A DNA stretch of 64,000 bases from Paracoccaceae bacterium (GCA_029243395.1 JAQWSE010000004.1:1-64000), one strand, 5' to 3'. Numbered from the stretch's first letter, positions 1-9,058 are shown. The notes: generated from the letters alone by a model not told the origin. A program made the numbers and translations.

Positions 1-3000
1 ATACGATCAACACCGGCTCCGGCTACGACCAAATCATTGCCACCTTTACCAAAGATCTCATCAGTCTGATCTTTACTTGGGTTATTCACATGGCCGATGT
101 GATCGTCTTTAATCGTTCCTCTAAAGCTACCTGTATACTTGGTTTCTGTAGCTTCCTTGAATTGAGCGTTCCCAGCAGCAGGATCAGTTCCACTTTTAAG
201 AACCACCAGTCTCTCTACATTATGCCAAGCCCAATCCATTTCGCCGCCTGAAGATACTAGGGCATAAACATCCTTGGTAACGCCAGCGTCATCAATCTGT
301 AACTGGTTTCCACTTGGTGTATAGGCATAAATGGACCAGCCATTAGAATCGTAAGAATTAAATTGGCCGCCCCAACTTTCTTCAATGGACATAACGCCTG
401 ACTTAAGCTTTTTCCCACCGGCATCCCAACCACCAGAAGGCGTCCAACTCCAATCAGGTTGAACCATTCTGAATTCGGGCCAGCCCCAGCTATCAATTTC
501 AAGTTGCTCATGCCCATCTTCAAAACTAACTTCCTCAATATTCAAGAGATAGTCCGTACCCTCACCGCCAGCTTTAGCAGGGAGAATATCTTTAATTTTG
601 ACTACTTTGGTATAAGAAGCCTTAGCAGTATTTGATAGAGCCTTATAGGCCGCTACTGTAACTTCCTGATAAGAGCCATCATTGGCAAAATCAGGACGGC
701 CAGCTTCCATCTTGAGATATACTTCAGAAATCTGGTATCTTTCCTTGGAGCCTGTATAAATAGCTCGGTCATAAGAAGAAAATCGATCGTTAAAAAAGGC
801 GTTATCTACTGTGACCGACTTGGCCTCGTAAGACGAGCCCCCAGCCTTGTTCTGAACCTCAAAGTAACCAGGATTGGTCTTATTACCGTCCCAAGCCCAC
901 TTTTTTCCGGATCCATCATCGTTTTCAGAATAAACATCATACTTCTTGGCTAATCCCGTATCTGGATTCGTAATTAATTGTCCAGTCGACAGCTTTTTCG
1001 TCAATCCAGCGAGAAAATCACTTTCAGAACCGCCATCAATAAAATCATTACCCAAACCGCCTTCAATTTCATCACGGCCCTGACCAGCAAGGATTACATC
1101 ATCACCCCGACCGCCCATAATAAAACTATCGTGAATTCTTGCATTCGAATTGTTATTGTTGTTGTTGTTGTTGTTATTGTTATTGTTTTGATCGTTGCTG
1201 TTATTGTATTGATCGTTGCTGTTATTGTATTGATCGTTGCTGTTATTGTATTGATCGTTGTTACCCAGATTAGAAGAACCGCCAGAAGAGCTATGCTGGT
1301 CTTCAACCCAAAAGTATTTGCTAACACTTGAATCCCACTTAACTTCCATGTCTAAGAAGTTCCACTCCGTGTTAAAAGCATAGTAAACACCCGTCGAATA
1401 TTCGTAAATATCCCACTTGCCTTGAACTTCATGATCCGCTCCTCCGCCTTGGCCCTTCCAAAAAATTGAAGTGACTTCATTCGCAAAAGTGCTGCCATCA
1501 AGATCTTGTTTCACGTCATTAGGGCCTGGCTGCCAGTTAGCTGTATCCGGTCCTGTGGACGCTGGATCATCAGCAAACTTAAACTGATCATCAGGCTTCT
1601 TATTATTTACAGTCGACCAATTATCACTGGTTTGAACCAAATCATGGACATAACCAAAATCACCATCTTTTCTATAAGCCAGGAATTCACCTGCCTTAAA
1701 TTCATAAATGTCAAAGGTTTCTGTGGTGGTAAATCCATCGTCATAAGTAATATTTTTACCCGTTGCCACAGCTGTGTCACTTGACTGAGGCTGCCAACTT
1801 TGCCAATCCGAAGCAGCAGCGGTATTCAAATCACTCATCGTAGCATTGGCAGCAACACCAGCGTAGCTAATTTTCCATGCAGATCCATCAGCCTTGACTT
1901 CCTCGGCCACCCAATTGTTAGTGGTATCATAAGCAAGATAAATATAAGTAGGAGAAGAATCCGTTCCTGTATTGACTTTATAAATATCAAAGGTACCCGT
2001 GATGGCAGAATCGCCAGCGTAAGCACTATTTAGAGACGTAATCCCCGATCCCCCTGACTCTGCAGTGTCTTCTTTTCCTGGAGCCCAGTTCCACTTATCA
2101 AAACCTCCTGCCGCCATGGTCATATTGGCATCCATGGCATCATGGAAACCAGCATCCCAAATATCCATACCATCATTGAAATCATTAAAGCCGCCAAACC
2201 CAGAATCTGTGGTCTTCTTACCGGCCCTTAAATCAATGACGTCACCGAAAATGGTACCTTCGGTATGGACCTGGCCATTTCCATTCATGCCTCCCCACTG
2301 ATCAACGTTGTGCTTAACCTGAAAGTTAATATTGCCATCCCAGTCAAACCCAAACTGAGCTTGCTCAATTCCAAGAAGAATGTCCGTACCTTCACCACCA
2401 TATTGCTCAGGAAGGCTATCTGAAACGAGGTAAAACGTGTCGCCCTCTTTGATCGTTAAGGCTGCTTTGTCTTCGCCGGCACGCTTAATTGATCCCAGAG
2501 TATCTGTACCTTTTTTGGTTGCCGTTATAGTGAAAACCGTAGCACCGTTCGTATCTTTAAGAACCATAGCCTTGCCAGTAAAAGTGTGCTTCGATAAATC
2601 AAAACGATCAATACTAGCCTTATACTCAGCAATATCATTATCTTCCCATTCATTGCCGGTAGAACCATTAGCACCACCATCCATAATATCATTACCAACA
2701 CCACCAATGAGCCTGTCACCGCCCTTTCCGGAAATAAGAACGTCATTACCGGCCTCGCCGCTCATAAAATCATTAACGGGTGCCTTTTCTCCTGATTTGA
2801 GAGACGTTACATCAAGGTCATTATGGTTAATTTCATCATCACCAAAAGTTCCTTGCCAGTCGGCCGAACCACCCCAATATTGATCACCAGGCATAATGTT
2901 TTGTGTCACAGCCAAATTAAAGGCAAAATCATTGAATCGAATTTGCTCAACATCGACAACAAGATCCGTACCTAGGCCCTTACTGCCTGTATTAGTATCT

Positions 3001-5384
3001 TCAATAACCGTATAACTCTTGGTTTCAACCCACATGGAGCTAGTGCCTGATAGATCACTGAATTTCTCTTGAACTATTTTTGCCAAATCAGAACTATTAC
3101 CAGCGTATGTCTTAACGTTAAAACGAGCGAAATCACCTTGATACTCAACAGTATCCCCTGATGGTCCACCCATATGGCCGCCAGCATGCATGTCACCCCC
3201 CGACATACTACCGCCACCATGGTCGTCCATAGTACCACCAGAAGGCATCGTCCCTGTCCCAGTGCCCATGCTCATATTGGGATCCATATTCATACCACCC
3301 ATGCCTGGATCACCCATACCGCCCATGCCTGGATCACCCATACCGGTTGCATTGCCCATGTCCATGTTCATAAATTCATCGGCATTAAAACTTCCTAATG
3401 CATTTGGATCACTAGTCAGATCAAAACCCATGTCCTTTAGAAAGTCATCTGCATCAAAATTCTTGGTGTTTCCACCACCATCAAAAAAGTCGTTTCCCTT
3501 ACCTAATCTTGCCGTATCGGAACCATCTTTGCCAAAAACACGATCATGCCCTCCGCGAGCTTCAATCGTTTCATCAACACCCTCTCCCGTGATGGTTTCA
3601 CCAAAGTCAGTCCCTTCAATGAAACCGCCCCAAACGTCTTTGAAAACACTGAGACGCATGCCTTTATCGTCAAAATACAACTCATCGATATTCGTAACAA
3701 TATCTGTACCCAGTCCACCATTGGCATCAGTGACACTGTCCGTGACCACAAAATAAACCTGATTATCAACTAAGGCTCCAATTGCCGATGCATTCATTTT
3801 CAGGTCGGTAATTTGGGAATCAAGATAGGCCTTGTCAGACAGATCTGTTTTCGTATTACCCTTGTCATCTGTTCTTGAATACTGGTTACTGTTGTAAGTC
3901 AGTTTTTCAATTGTGAAGCGTCTGCCTGCAGCCATATACTCAGCTACATTATCATTTTCCCAGGGCATAACGCCTTGGCCACGGCTGGCTCCATCGATAA
4001 AATCGTTGCCTGCGCCACCATCAATGATATCCTTAGCTCCGTCAGTATAAGAGGCATCCCCCTTAATAACGTCATTACCGCCTTTTCCTTTTATGATCGA
4101 CTTGCCATCCGTTCCAGAAATGACATCAGCAAACTCTGTTCCTTTTGCAAACTCTTCCTGCACAGTTTTTCCGGTTGCAAAATCAGTGGTCGTGTAACTC
4201 TCTGTTTTCGTGACCAGCAAATCCTCGGTATCTGCGAATTCCAGAATTTCTATACCAGAAAGAGTGTCTGTACCTTCATTTCCAACGTTATCTTTAACAG
4301 TGATAGTACCATCTTGATTCGCCGTAATCTCGTAGTTAGCTTTATTTCCCTTGAATACAGCTCGATCACCCCAGTCCCAAACTTCCAGAGGAATTGGATT
4401 ACCGTTCTCAAGAACCTGATTTCCATTATCGTCCGTCCTAAACTTAGAACCGTCGGTTCCACCTTTAATGATATCGTCACCAGAACCACCTTCCAAACGA
4501 TCGGCTCCGCCACCTCCATCAAGATTGTCATTGCCAGCCCCTGCCTCCACGGCATCTCGACCAGCAGTACCGGTAACCTGATTATTACCAGCATCGCCAA
4601 AGGCCACGGCTCCACCCGTTTGCCCCGCCGTTAAGTTAACTGGACCCGTACCAGTCACATTTTCAAAAGTAGAACTTAGATCAATTGACTGGCCGCCTCC
4701 AACAGTCATAAAATCACCAATAGCGGTGAAAATACTGTAATCCGTACTGTTAGCATCGGCGGCTTTGGTACGCCAATCGACTATGGCGGTAGCTCCCGTT
4801 TCAACTACGATTGCCTTTTCAACAAAGATCTCAACTTTAATACCATCGGACGTTTTGCTTTCATAAACGTCAAACGCCATTTTCTTCATTTCGGTTTCAT
4901 TTTGAGCTCTGTATTCATCCAAAGCCTGCTTGAATTGAGAGTTAGCCATGGAGCCCTTTTTCCAGTCGGACCCTATTAAACTAACCTTAGTGCTTGTACT
5001 CGCCGCCGTGACGTTACTATTGGCTCCATCATAATCATTAGGATTATAAAAAATAGGATCTGAGTTTGCGATCATACAGGCTGCAGCACCCCCCTCAGGT
5101 GCTTTATAACCAGTCTTAGCAACAGCATCAGCATCTATATAAAGCTGTCCAGGTGCCGCATTCGTGGTTCCTGTAAATGCCAATACAACTTTACCTTTAG
5201 CATCGAGCATTTCCTGTGTGCCTTCCGGTTCCACCATACGAAGTTTATCCCACTGGCTACCAATAAACTGTATCGTGTTATTGGTTTTGCTTGCGTTACT
5301 AAAATCTGCATTTGCACCAATGTTGGTTATAACAAAAAAATCTTTGTCTTCTGGTTTAAAGAGGGGTCCCATTGGATCTGACAT
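1..5384 (-). CDS. Giant RTX-type calcium-binding surface/secreted protein (3' end beyond window)
   Basis: The reading frame stays open from an ATG at 5384 to base 1, at least 1794 codons, so the C-terminus and any type I secretion signal lie outside the window. The start has a good Shine-Dalgarno (AGGAG at 5392-5396, eight bases upstream); a second ATG lies at 5372. There is no N-terminal signal peptide, as expected for a type I secretion substrate. Glycine/aspartate nonapeptide (RTX) blocks appear around 4470-4560, 3990-4100, 3470-3590, 2640-2770, 1000-1130 and 1-65. Between them are linker modules that end in a motif of the form GTD-x-x-x-x-I-E/D-x-x-x-F, near 4210-4270, 3670-3720, 2930-3000, 2350-2410 and 520-575. 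Unusual inserts are a Met/Gly/His-rich stretch (about 3165-3380), three Trp/FDIY modules (about 1300-2100) and an Asn-rich tandem repeat (1150-1260). Family role: Ca2+-dependent folding after export. Adhesin, surface-layer component and extracellular enzyme are all possible; none is shown. Confidence 0.93.
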   Translation of the reverse strand, partial: MSDPMGPLFKPEDKDFFVITNIGANADFSNASKTNNTIQFIGSQWDKLRMVEPEGTQEMLDAKGKVVLAFTGTTNAAPGQLYIDADAVAKTGYKAPEGGAAACMIANSDPIFYNPNDYDGANSNVTAASTSTKVSLIGSDWKKGSMANSQFKQALDEYRAQNETEMKKMAFDVYESKTSDGIKVEIFVEKAIVVETGATAIVDWRTKAADANSTDYSIFTAIGDFMTVGGGQSIDLSSTFENVTGTGPVNLTAGQTGGAVAFGDAGNNQVTGTAGRDAVEAGAGNDNLDGGGGADRLEGGSGDDIIKGGTDGSKFRTDDNGNQVLENGNPIPLEVWDWGDRAVFKGNKANYEITANQDGTITVKDNVGNEGTDTLSGIEILEFADTEDLLVTKTESYTTTDFATGKTVQEEFAKGTEFADVISGTDGKSIIKGKGGNDVIKGDASYTDGAKDIIDGGAGNDFIDGASRGQGVMPWENDNVAEYMAAGRRFTIEKLTYNSNQYSRTDDKGNTKTDLSDKAYLDSQITDLKMNASAIGALVDNQVYFVVTDSVTDANGGLGTDIVTNIDELYFDDKGMRLSVFKDVWGGFIEGTDFGETITGEGVDETIEARGGHDRVFGKDGSDTARLGKGNDFFDGGGNTKNFDADDFLKDMGFDLTSDPNALGSFNADEFMNMDMGNATGMGDPGMGGMGDPGMGGMNMDPNMSMGTGTGTMPSGGTMDDHGGGSMSGGDMHAGGHMGGPSGDTVEYQGDFARFNVKTYAGNSSDLAKIVQEKFSDLSGTSSMWVETKSYTVIEDTNTGSKGLGTDLVVDVEQIRFNDFAFNLAVTQNIMPGDQYWGGSADWQGTFGDDEINHNDLDVTSLKSGEKAPVNDFMSGEAGNDVLISGKGGDRLIGGVGNDIMDGGANGSTGNEWEDNDIAEYKASIDRFDLSKHTFTGKAMVLKDTNGATVFTITATKKGTDTLGSIKRAGEDKAALTIKEGDTFYLVSDSLPEQYGGEGTDILLGIEQAQFGFDWDGNINFQVKHNVDQWGGMNGNGQVHTEGTIFGDVIDLRAGKKTTDSGFGGFNDFNDGMDIWDAGFHDAMDANMTMAAGGFDKWNWAPGKEDTAESGGSGITSLNSAYAGDSAITGTFDIYKVNTGTDSSPTYIYLAYDTTNNWVAEEVKADGSAWKISYAGVAANATMSDLNTAAASDWQSWQPQSSDTAVATGKNITYDDGFTTTETFDIYEFKAGEFLAYRKDGDFGYVHDLVQTSDNWSTVNNKKPDDQFKFADDPASTGPDTANWQPGPNDVKQDLDGSTFANEVTSIFWKGQGGGADHEVQGKWDIYEYSTGVYYAFNTEWNFLDMEVKWDSSVSKYFWVEDQHSSSGGSSNLGNNDQYNNSNDQYNNSNDQYNNSNDQNNNNNNNNNNNNNSNARIHDSFIMGGRGDDVILAGQGRDEIEGGLGNDFIDGGSESDFLAGLTKKLSTGQLITNPDTGLAKKYDVYSENDDGSGKKWAWDGNKTNPGYFEVQNKAGGSSYEAKSVTVDNAFFNDRFSSYDRAIYTGSKERYQISEVYLKMEAGRPDFANDGSYQEVTVAAYKALSNTAKASYTKVVKIKDILPAKAGGEGTDYLLNIEEVSFEDGHEQLEIDSWGWPEFRMVQPDWSWTPSGGWDAGGKKLKSGVMSIEESWGGQFNSYDSNGWSIYAYTPSGNQLQIDDAGVTKDVYALVSSGGEMDWAWHNVERLVVLKSGTDPAAGNAQFKEATETKYTGSFRGTIKDDHIGHVNNPSKDQTDEIFGKGGNDLVVAGAGVDR
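1150..1259 (-). repeat. 21-bp tandem repeat plus Asn-codon run inside the giant RTX gene
   Basis: Three exact 21-bp units lie at 1190-1210, 1211-1231 and 1232-1252, followed by the first bases of a fourth. Each unit keeps the reading frame and encodes seven residues (NDQYNNS on the minus strand). It is followed directly, at 1150-1189, by a run made almost entirely of AAC/AAT codons (poly-Asn). The block forms a low-complexity linker just upstream of an RTX block. Slippage-prone sequence of this kind can vary in copy number between strains. Confidence 0.9.
3294..3342 (-). repeat. 24-bp direct repeat in the Met/Gly-rich segment
   Basis: Two 24-bp copies, differing at about one base, encode GMGDPGMG twice in tandem. 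They sit inside a longer segment (about 3165-3380) that is very rich in Met, Gly, Asp and His. The repeat unit is a multiple of three and keeps the frame of the RTX protein. Confidence 0.8.
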
Positions 5385-5454
5385 TTTTTGAGCTCCTGAT
5401 CGCTAAATGTTGTTATTTCTTTTTTTGATACTGTACCTAAATCGAGATACTGCC

Positions 5455-5655
5455 TTAGATATATTTTTCTTCGTTCTCAGTTGAGTTTTTCATTGAATTT
5501 GCCCTAATCGCCAAGCTTAGTTGAATTTCGACTATTTTCCGATTCCAAAAATTATCTTCAGCTATTGGCACAGCGCTCAGCATTCTTGACATCATATCTT
5601 GTAGAAATAATGCCAGCGCACTGATGAATACTCTTTTTGATTCGATATCTACCAC
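5455..5655 (-). CDS. Possible small protein, 66 aa, unknown
   Basis: A 66-residue frame begins at a GTG (5655) preceded by an AGGGG sequence about eight bases upstream. It ends 70 bases before the giant RTX gene on the same strand. The product has no recognisable motif, signal peptide or clear membrane segment; the N-terminal half is hydrophobic/amphipathic with several methionines (SALALFLQDMMSRML), and the tail is polar. I do not recognise it. Support comes only from strand, position and ribosome-binding site, so it may be a chance frame in an intergenic region. Confidence 0.35.
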   Translation of the reverse strand: MVDIESKRVFISALALFLQDMMSRMLSAVPIAEDNFWNRKIVEIQLSLAIRANSMKNSTENEEKYI

Positions 5656-5772
5656 GTGTCAGCCCCTAAATTATCACAATAGGAGCGAAAAAGGCTTTAT
5701 TTTTAACAAGTTACCTAAATCGCCATAAACTTTTAAATCTCTGTTTACTTTACCACGATTTGTAAACCATTT

Positions 5773-6060
5773 TCAATTCACTGTTTTATTTTTTTTTGCC
5801 TTGGGTTTCTGTGGATTCATTTCTTCAGCTTTATCATTTCCTGCTGTTTCCTGAGATCTCTGCGCCAAACGCTTTAGTGTATTATTGAGAATGTTCGTAA
5901 TTTTGATAAGGTTCTGACCTGTCATAGTTAAGTGAACGATCTCCTCACTGGTCTTACCCTCTGTGTTAGATCCCAATGGCTCTCTCGTTAATGAAAGTGT
6001 TACCACAGAACCCTGAACGGAAATATTTCCAATCCCATCAATATATACTTCTTTTGTCAT
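5773..6060 (-). CDS. Small hypothetical protein, 95 aa
   Basis: The ATG at 6060 follows a GGGGG ribosome-binding sequence, and a plausible promoter lies just upstream (6088-6116). The first 55 residues alternate hydrophobic and polar residues as in a small beta-sheet (GIGNISVQGSVVTLSLTRE), then comes one helix (about residues 48-70) and a Lys/Asn/Pro-rich charged tail. There is no signal peptide or membrane segment, so it is probably cytoplasmic. It lies between the two RTX-type genes on the same strand, separated from the S-layer-like gene by a terminator. The sheet-then-helix layout recalls small DUF3467-like proteins, but I cannot assign a family. The location suggests a part in making or exporting the surface proteins (inference). 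Confidence 0.75.
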   Translation of the reverse strand: MTKEVYIDGIGNISVQGSVVTLSLTREPLGSNTEGKTSEEIVHLTMTGQNLIKITNILNNTLKRLAQRSQETAGNDKAEEMNPQKPKAKKNKTVN

Positions 6061-6087
6061 TCTATACCCCCAATAAAAATTGCCTTG

Positions 6088-6116
6088 ATGATAATTTAAG
6101 GACCTTCATTTCACAA
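6088..6116 (-). promoter_or_regulatory. Predicted sigma-70 promoter of the 95-aa gene
   Basis: On the minus strand a -35-like TTGTGA (6111-6116) and a -10-like TATCAT (6088-6093) are separated by exactly 17 bases, about 30 bases before the ATG at 6060. The match is moderate at -35 and good at -10. Confidence 0.45.
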
Positions 6117-6146
6117 GTCAGATGTTTGAAAATATATTCATTGGAC

Positions 6147-6174
6147 AAAAAAAAGCCCCTCACTACGGAGGGGC
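6147..6174 (-). terminator. Rho-independent terminator of the S-layer-like gene
   Basis: On the minus strand a perfect 7-bp stem (GCCCCTC/GAGGGGC, 6-base loop, 6155-6174) is followed by eight T residues (6147-6154). It lies about 30 bases after the stop of the 6203-9049 gene. It would stop strong transcription before the 95-aa gene. Confidence 0.9.
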
Positions 6175-6202
6175 CTTTCTGAATTATTGTTTCAGCTTGA
6201 TT

Positions 6203-9049
6203 TTAAGTAATGGTCACATAGTCTCCATCATCCCATAAAGTCAAATCAGACACACCCGTAAGTTCAACAAGTGTCGCCACTGAGTCAAGACCTTCTGACG
6301 TAGTCAGATTAGCCGCCCCTGCCGTAGCAGCAGCTACGTATGTACTCGTACCATCAGTATAAGCTACTAGGAACGAGTCATTATCAGTTAAAGCAGCTCC
6401 GTAGGTTATTGTATCGGACCCAGCTGTCTTCATACCAGCTAATGCCGCTGCGTCATTCGCGTAGGTCCCAGCTAGCACCACTAGATCCGCTGCTGCGACA
6501 GTCTGAGCGTCAGCTGTCATTCTAGTGACTGTATTGTTGGTATTAGCGGCAGTATTAGCACCCGTGTCAACTAGATCAGTCGTGGTTGTCAAAGCTTCGA
6601 CCACCTGGATACTGATTTTCAACACATCTGCTTGTGTTGAACTAGTTCCAAGATCCATATCGGTGACCTTGGTTACGCCTGCCGTTGCAGCCCCAGTAGT
6701 GTCAGTGGTAATAATGTCGTTTCCAGCTCCGCCTGTGATAATGTCGCCAGCAGTCGTTTCAACTCGGATAGTGATCGTGTCAACTCCAGCTCCGCCATCG
6801 ATAACATCAATTCCAGTTCCGCCAGTAATTGCGTCTGCGCCTTCTCCACCGGAAATAATATCAGCACCAGCGGCACCGACAATAATATCAGCACCAGCCT
6901 CACCTTGTAAGGTATCGGCATTAGCACTTCCAGTTAGAGTATCATCTTGAGTCGTACCCTTAACGGTGAAAGTTTGACCTGAAGTAAACTTCGTACCATC
7001 AAAATTTGTTAGGGTCACTACGACATCAGCAGAATTACTAAAAGATAGACCTGAGAGATCAATATTCGACTCGTTGACCATCGCGGCTGCATTGATTTGT
7101 AACTGATCTGTACCATCATCATTTTTTATAATGTAGCTCTGACCAGTCAATGTAGACGCCTTGAAGGCAGCGTTTCCAGCAGTAATGTCAATAACCTCAA
7201 AATTAGCCAGTGTCGTATTACTCATATCGCCGACTGCAGTAATGAAGGTGTCATTACCAGCACCACCGTCGAGAACACCTACTACCGTAGCAATACCAGT
7301 GATCTCATCATTACCAGACCCGCCAGTAATTTTCAAAAGATCTGCATCTACAGTTGCCTTAAGTGCACCAGTCATCCCAGCACCATTTAGATGCAAGGCT
7401 TCTGTCGTTGCTGCTAAGGTTGCCGCAGTTCCTGACATATTGATTGTCATAGCCTCAGTACCTGCCATATCGACGACATTGTACGTGTGAGGAGCAGCGT
7501 TGGTCGATCCTGAGTTAACCACGGTCAAGGTTTGTACAACATCGTTAGCACTATCAACGTTCAAAGTTGTTATATCTTTAGTTACATTGACTGTTAAAGT
7601 TCCTGTTGTTGAGTTAGCCGTGGCTCCATCATCAACATCCACTTCAAACGCATTCGTCTGTGCAGTTGTAATATCCACCGTAGAACCGTCTTTAAAGATT
7701 AATTCAACAGCTCCCGTTATCGCCCCATTCAGGTCAATGACATCTGAAGTTAGCGCTTTCAAGTCTCTATTTGCAGTTAAAGCTGCTACTTTAATCGTCG
7801 TTGTACCAGCAGTCGTACTGTCAGTCACAGTAGTCAATCCAACTGCCTGAGCTTCTGTCACAGCAAATGTCACGCTCTGACTTCCAGTAAATGTAAGGGT
7901 TGTCGGGAGGTCATTAGTCGCGTTCAACTCATAAGTTGCGGCAGCACCGTTTCCTGATAGGGATAATACCTCTACCTGCTGTCCTGTATCGCGAGTTTCA
8001 AGTGTATGTGTTCCAGCTGCTGTTATTGTTGCAGTGTCTGTCGCTGCAGCAGTACCTTCAACATCAATTGCGCCTTTAGCTGTTGCAGTTCCTACTACAG
8101 TGTATGTAATTGAAACATTACTAGCAACGTCACCCACCGTTAATCCAGTGGTCGCAGCACCAGTTGTAATTGATACACCAGTCGCAGACGATACAAGCAC
8201 ATTTTCAGCTCCCGCTGCAGAACCACCTGTAATGGTGATATTTTTATTAGTCGCACCCAGATCTACGTCAAGAGCTGCTGAAGTTCCACCATTAATCGTT
8301 ACACCATCTGCACTTGCGCCAGAGTTAACATCTAAAATCGCTGCAGCACCACCATTAATAGTCACGCCAGTCGCACTGGCACCTACATCGGCTCGAGCCG
8401 TACCAACGATATTAGTACCGAATGTTACAGTATTATTTGCGCCGATATTACTTACAGTCGAACCAGTTGGAGCAACTGCCGAATTTCCAGTGTGGTTCAC
8501 TGTAATGTTGGCCCCTATGATATTCGCAGCGTCAACTGTTGAATTAGTCGCTGTAACAATTCCATCATAATTATAAATAATATTCTCAATACCTGTGACC
8601 GTGGATGGCGCAGCTACTGTCGCACCAGCAGCTCCCGACATTGTAACTGTCAAAGTATCATTATCAGTAGAGCTTGAGTCCACTAGAACATCACCAGCAC
8701 CAAAAGTCGTTGTTGCCGCCGTACCAGTGTCTACAGCTGTTATATTGTCATCAGCCGACGTGAAAGTTGAAGTAATAACGTCAGCAGTTGCTGCCAAAGC
8801 CTGTGTTAAAGCCGTTACAGTTGGTGTAGTTTCAGCAGGAGTTTCTACTACAGCTGCTGTGTCATCAGAAGAAGAATTACAAGCTGCCAAGGAAACAGCC
8901 AAAAATCCCAAACCACCAAATCGCTTAGCATTTCTTGCCTGCTTACTTTCCCAAGCCGACACCAATTTTGCTAAAGCTTTTTTCTTAGCCTCTGTTCGGT
9001 CTACTGCCTCGTACCCAACGAGATCAGATTTGTTTACGATCATATTCAT
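6203..9049 (-). CDS. RTX S-layer-like protein, type I secretion substrate
   Basis: The product has about 948 residues, is dominated by Ala, Thr, Gly, Val, Asn and Asp and has a single Cys, a composition typical of bacterial surface-layer and RTX proteins. The frame can start at 9058, but the Shine-Dalgarno GGAG abuts that ATG. The ATG at 9049, nine bases after GGAG, fits better. A charged N-terminus of about 45 residues precedes a hydrophobic segment ending in a lipobox-like LAAC (Cys 57 from this start). A beta-rich repetitive body follows, with an isolated RTX pair around 7250-7330 and a compact RTX block at about 6715-6935 containing GGEGADAITGG. The C-terminus (about 120 residues, ending WDDGDYVTIT) fits an uncleaved type I secretion signal. 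SapC and a complete type I exporter lie alongside. The gene has its own promoter and terminator, consistent with high expression. A large non-S-layer adhesin is an alternative. Confidence 0.88.
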   Translation of the reverse strand: MNMIVNKSDLVGYEAVDRTEAKKKALAKLVSAWESKQARNAKRFGGLGFLAVSLAACNSSSDDTAAVVETPAETTPTVTALTQALAATADVITSTFTSADDNITAVDTGTAATTTFGAGDVLVDSSSTDNDTLTVTMSGAAGATVAAPSTVTGIENIIYNYDGIVTATNSTVDAANIIGANITVNHTGNSAVAPTGSTVSNIGANNTVTFGTNIVGTARADVGASATGVTINGGAAAILDVNSGASADGVTINGGTSAALDVDLGATNKNITITGGSAAGAENVLVSSATGVSITTGAATTGLTVGDVASNVSITYTVVGTATAKGAIDVEGTAAATDTATITAAGTHTLETRDTGQQVEVLSLSGNGAAATYELNATNDLPTTLTFTGSQSVTFAVTEAQAVGLTTVTDSTTAGTTTIKVAALTANRDLKALTSDVIDLNGAITGAVELIFKDGSTVDITTAQTNAFEVDVDDGATANSTTGTLTVNVTKDITTLNVDSANDVVQTLTVVNSGSTNAAPHTYNVVDMAGTEAMTINMSGTAATLAATTEALHLNGAGMTGALKATVDADLLKITGGSGNDEITGIATVVGVLDGGAGNDTFITAVGDMSNTTLANFEVIDITAGNAAFKASTLTGQSYIIKNDDGTDQLQINAAAMVNESNIDLSGLSFSNSADVVVTLTNFDGTKFTSGQTFTVKGTTQDDTLTGSANADTLQGEAGADIIVGAAGADIISGGEGADAITGGTGIDVIDGGAGVDTITIRVETTAGDIITGGAGNDIITTDTTGAATAGVTKVTDMDLGTSSTQADVLKISIQVVEALTTTTDLVDTGANTAANTNNTVTRMTADAQTVAAADLVVLAGTYANDAAALAGMKTAGSDTITYGAALTDNDSFLVAYTDGTSTYVAAATAGAANLTTSEGLDSVATLVELTGVSDLTLWDDGDYVTIT

Positions 9050-9058
9050 GTTCACCAT

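Noticed and set aside
1190-1259. Possible CRISPR array
   Set aside because: The 21-bp units are directly adjacent with no spacers and encode protein in frame.
978-1331. Plus-strand 117-codon frame with a long Val/Ile run that looks like membrane segments
   Set aside because: It is antisense to the Asn-rich repeat of the RTX gene; the Val/Ile run is the reverse reading of Asn codons. No ribosome-binding site.
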